DNA from: Gemmiger formicilis
GTDB taxonomy: Bacteria > Bacillota > Clostridia > Oscillospirales > Ruminococcaceae
Direction: 5' to 3'
Length of the DNA: 64,000 nt
Assembly: GCF_018784445.1 (NCBI RefSeq)
Contig: NZ_WQOH01000047.1
Location: 388 to 64,387 of the forward strand
In this document: positions 61,727 through 64,000 of the stretch, piece by piece
How positions within the stretch are numbered: the first letter of the stretch is position 1
How the letters are laid out: each line of letters begins with the position of its first letter
The notes under the pieces: model-generated
What the model was told of the DNA's origin: nothing
Databases searched by the model: none
The model's input: only the letters and a program-made list of their open reading frames with translations
Position numbers and translations under genes: made by a program

Positions 61727-62029
61727 TTAGTGTCCAGATTTCAAGGTGGCGGCTCGTTCTTCTGCTTCACGATCTTCACGCTGAATTCTGTCGGCACAGT
61801 ATTTAATCGTTGACGCTAGATTGGACATCTGAGATCTTGTCCTGTTCATTTCATTGCGCAGGGTGCTTAATTTTGATATAAAAGCATCAGCTGCTTGGCC
61901 TTTCCATACGGCACGACAATCTTGTTCCATCTGTTCCAGAAGTTTAATCAGAGATGAGAGCTGAGATGCGTCATCTGATATGGAATTCGCTTGTGAAATA
62001 ACTTTAGAGTAGTTTATTCTATATTTCAT
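61727..62029 (-). CDS. WXG100-family protein
   Basis: A 100-residue protein with a classical turn, AVWKGQAADAFISKLSTL near residue 40, between two helices. It is the first Esx gene after the YukD gene and the most regular of the three. The C-terminal helix (ADRIQREDREAEERAATL) is highly charged. It is a likely secreted partner or structural substrate. Confidence 0.9.
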   Translation of the reverse strand: MKYRINYSKVISQANSISDDASQLSSLIKLLEQMEQDCRAVWKGQAADAFISKLSTLRNEMNRTRSQMSNLASTIKYCADRIQREDREAEERAATLKSGH

Positions 62030-62051
62030 GGTGTCGTATCTCCTTCCTTTG

Positions 62052-62300
62052 CTAGATTAACAGCAGCTTGGCTCCATCGGAGATGCCAAGTTGGGCAAAG
62101 CTGCATTCCAAACGTAATGCCGTATTGTCGCTTGTATCGAACAACATCGCATCGGCACTCTTATCTGAGATTCCGTACTCTGAGTTTAATATTCTTATCA
62201 TCAGATTCTGAGCATTTTTGACAGACATATTGTTTGGAACGATAAAATCGTATGTACTATCCAGGGCTGGTATTTTTACTGTGATAGATATTTTTTCCAT
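62052..62300 (-). CDS. YukD/EsaB ubiquitin-fold protein
   Basis: An 82-residue protein with a beta-grasp profile: MEKISITVKIPALDSTYDFI, VKNAQNLMIRIL, and AQLGISDGAKLLLI at the end. It matches YukD/EsaB of Firmicutes type VII systems. I use the ATG preceded by GGTGGTGAGG rather than the GTG four codons upstream. It sits directly after EssC. Confidence 0.88.
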   Translation of the reverse strand: MEKISITVKIPALDSTYDFIVPNNMSVKNAQNLMIRILNSEYGISDKSADAMLFDTSDNTALRLECSFAQLGISDGAKLLLI

Positions 62301-62305
62301 GAACC

Positions 62306-64000
62306 TCACCACCTTATCTCAACATTTTTTTCTTTAAGACAGAAGTAACAGCTGTGAGATTTTACATCTGGTACAAGCGGTAGGGTTTCTATCTTTGCGG
62401 AAGCATTTTCATAGCAGTTTGGGCAGAGTATGTAGTTTTCTGCATTGACAACCAGTGACATAAACAGACGATCATTGTTCTTGGCTCCATTAACATTAAA
62501 ACCGCATATAAAATAAATTCCGTATTGTGGAGCATCAATATACTGGAACACCTTTCGCATAAAGGCAGCCTGCTCATTGGTAATCATATCGAAGAAATCG
62601 TTGAACTCAGAAATGACAATAAACAGCTGTTCGTGCTGTCTGCCTGGTTCTTCTAAGCGTGCATTTAATTCTGGTTTCAATTCCTCGATGAACTCATCAA
62701 GAGCAGTAGCTCCGCTAATATACTGACACGAAGAACATTCATCGACAATATTTCTAAAAGTGCCATTGTCATCATCAATGAATACTAAACGTCTGTTACT
62801 GTATTGGGCGATGTTCATTAGAATAGTTCCGTAAAACTTACCCAAGCTATCTGTATCATTTGCACAGATACAGACTTTGTAATCCTCGGACAGAGTTATG
62901 CCATACATCAGTGCTGCAGACTTGGAGGTTCCAAGGATAAGATTTCCACTTTCATCAAAAATGGATTCAGGTGGAGTGCTTCGTGGTGTCGGTGAATAAT
63001 AGCTTGCAGGAGCTTCATAAGAATTATTTGAATCCTTTGTAGCTCCGTCTAGCTTAATTGGAGTGTATCCGTGCCAATTCGATGCCAATTCGATGTATTT
63101 CTGACTAATGGTTGCGATACGATCAGCTTCGGTTTCACCGTCAAAAGCGATTGCAGTCTGGAATTCAACAATTTCTCTATTTATTACAGTGATGCCCCGT
63201 CCGCTGATATCTTCAGGAACAACCGGAGGGCGCACATTATGAATATCTAGGTAGTTACTAGGATCATTCATTTTCAGGGTGAAATAAGTGGCAATATACT
63301 CAGTTACCTTGTAATATATAGAGTTTCGTGTACTTCCTGTAATAACGAAATAAACGCCAAAGGTTTTTCCGGCACTGATGATGTCGATGAAGCTGTCTGA
63401 TATATCCATATATTTGTCCCGGAAGGATGCAAAATTATCAATCAGGACAAGAATGGCAGGAAGAGGTTTTTTGCAAATAGCACGATAATCAGAAAAAGTA
63501 CCACAGTTATTGTCTGCAAAAATGCGTTTGCGTTCATCGATTATGTCGTGCAGAACAAAAGCCAATTCAGCGAGTTTGCTTTCATCGTCTGCAAATACGA
63601 CCCCGCCGGTATGCGGAAGATATGAAAGATAGCCTAAATTTCGCCCGCCAAAATCCATAGCATACAGATTCAGTTCTTCCGGGGTATAGGCATACTCACA
63701 AACCATGGAGTAAACCAGTGTTTGCAAGAATGTCGTTTTTCCTGTTCCACTTGCACCATACAATCCAACATGACCGGTTTTGGAGAAGTCTATCGTAAGC
63801 GGTTTTTGCTCCTGAGTGCGAACGTAATCTATCAATCCAATTGTTGCAGAACACAGCCCCTTCTTTTCTTTTTCAAGGGTCTGCAAAACAATTTTTTCAG
63901 GGAGCATATCTAGCCACAAAGGCTTCGCTACAACATTCTTCTTTTGCCCGAGGGCAACGATTTCAGAAACAACTGCTTCTAGTTGCGTTTTGTCAGACTT
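62306..64000 (-). CDS. EssC/YukB-like FtsK-type ATPase, cut by the window end
   Basis: At least 564 residues of the motor ATPase; the frame is open to base 64000. The visible part has one FtsK/SpoIIIE domain with Walker A GLYGASGTGKTTFLQTLVYS near fragment residue 78 and a Walker B-like ILVLIDNFASF. A second, degenerate domain follows (LILGTSKSAALMYG near 350, without the GxxGxGK pattern; RRLVFIDDDNGTF). The C-terminus has two Cys pairs, CPNC and CYFC, probably a zinc knot. The upstream FHA and first ATPase parts would lie beyond the window. Confidence 0.92.
   Translation of the reverse strand, partial: KSDKTQLEAVVSEIVALGQKKNVVAKPLWLDMLPEKIVLQTLEKEKKGLCSATIGLIDYVRTQEQKPLTIDFSKTGHVGLYGASGTGKTTFLQTLVYSMVCEYAYTPEELNLYAMDFGGRNLGYLSYLPHTGGVVFADDESKLAELAFVLHDIIDERKRIFADNNCGTFSDYRAICKKPLPAILVLIDNFASFRDKYMDISDSFIDIISAGKTFGVYFVITGSTRNSIYYKVTEYIATYFTLKMNDPSNYLDIHNVRPPVVPEDISGRGITVINREIVEFQTAIAFDGETEADRIATISQKYIELASNWHGYTPIKLDGATKDSNNSYEAPASYYSPTPRSTPPESIFDESGNLILGTSKSAALMYGITLSEDYKVCICANDTDSLGKFYGTILMNIAQYSNRRLVFIDDDNGTFRNIVDECSSCQYISGATALDEFIEELKPELNARLEEPGRQHEQLFIVISEFNDFFDMITNEQAAFMRKVFQYIDAPQYGIYFICGFNVNGAKNNDRLFMSLVVNAENYILCPNCYENASAKIETLPLVPDVKSHSCYFCLKEKNVEIRW

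Larger units (their letters stand above)
24112..64000. mobile_element. Tn1549/CD1108-type integrative conjugative element with type VII cargo
   Basis: From the end of tRNA-Arg to the window edge, gene content changes from chromosomal housekeeping to a full conjugation set: RepA, ParA/ParB, PcfB, VirD4, PrgI, VirB4, NlpC/P60 hydrolase, TopB, methylase-helicase, MobC and relaxase. GC content drops, and many starts are TTG or GTG. No integrase or excisionase is in the window, so the right end, which usually holds them, lies beyond 64000. The left end is inferred from the tRNA; a matching direct repeat at the other end has not been seen. Confidence 0.88.

Overview
The window joins about 24 kb of GC-rich chromosome to about 40 kb of integrated mobile DNA. 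The chromosome part looks like a Gram-positive gut anaerobe of the Clostridia, probably an Oscillospiraceae/Ruminococcaceae member close to Faecalibacterium, Gemmiger or Subdoligranulum. The reasons are a spoIIA sporulation operon, a T-box in front of valS, a choloylglycine (bile salt) hydrolase, an IPQTG sorting-signal remnant, SecG and RNase R, and small GC-rich palindromic repeats. The genus is inferred from gene content, not from a marker gene.

Chromosomal part (1-24111). The order is: spoIIAA-spoIIAB-sigF (minus strand) flanked by two tandem palindrome arrays; a VanZ-like gene and folC; a short membrane ORF; an ArsC/Spx-fold protein without its cysteine; T-box plus valS; a three-repeat ricin-type lectin with a histone-H1-like tail; a MarR regulator and a two-subunit ABC exporter; a class B penicillin-binding protein; an iron alcohol dehydrogenase; a MATE pump; secG and rnr; a bile salt hydrolase-like gene; the 3' remnant of a cell-wall-anchored protein; and a Wzz-type chain-length protein. 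It ends in a run of one intact and three decayed tRNA-Arg copies.

Mobile part (24112-64000, right end outside the window). This is a conjugative element with the Tn1549/CD1108-type backbone. It carries a replication and partition block (RepA, ParA, ParB), accessory small genes, and a transfer block: PcfB, VirD4, Maff2, VirB6-like, PrgI, VirB4, NlpC/P60 hydrolase, DUF4315, DUF4366, TopB, YodL-type proteins, TTRAP, a 2776-residue methylase/helicase, MobC, a probable oriT and a MOB-type relaxase. A complete TnpV gene is read in another frame inside the helicase gene. A Fic gene with its own repeat operators sits between the transfer genes.

Downstream of the relaxase, on the opposite strand and in visibly AT-richer DNA, lies a type VII secretion locus of the Esx/Yuk kind. 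In transcription order it encodes an EssC-like ATPase (cut by the window end), a YukD ubiquitin-fold protein, three WXG100-size proteins, two large effector-like proteins with nearly the same N-terminus but unrelated C-termini (each followed by a DUF4176 protein), a zinc-ribbon protein, a PP2C phosphatase and a membrane Ser/Thr kinase. A type VII system with a kinase/phosphatase pair, carried as cargo by a conjugative element, is the most interesting system here.
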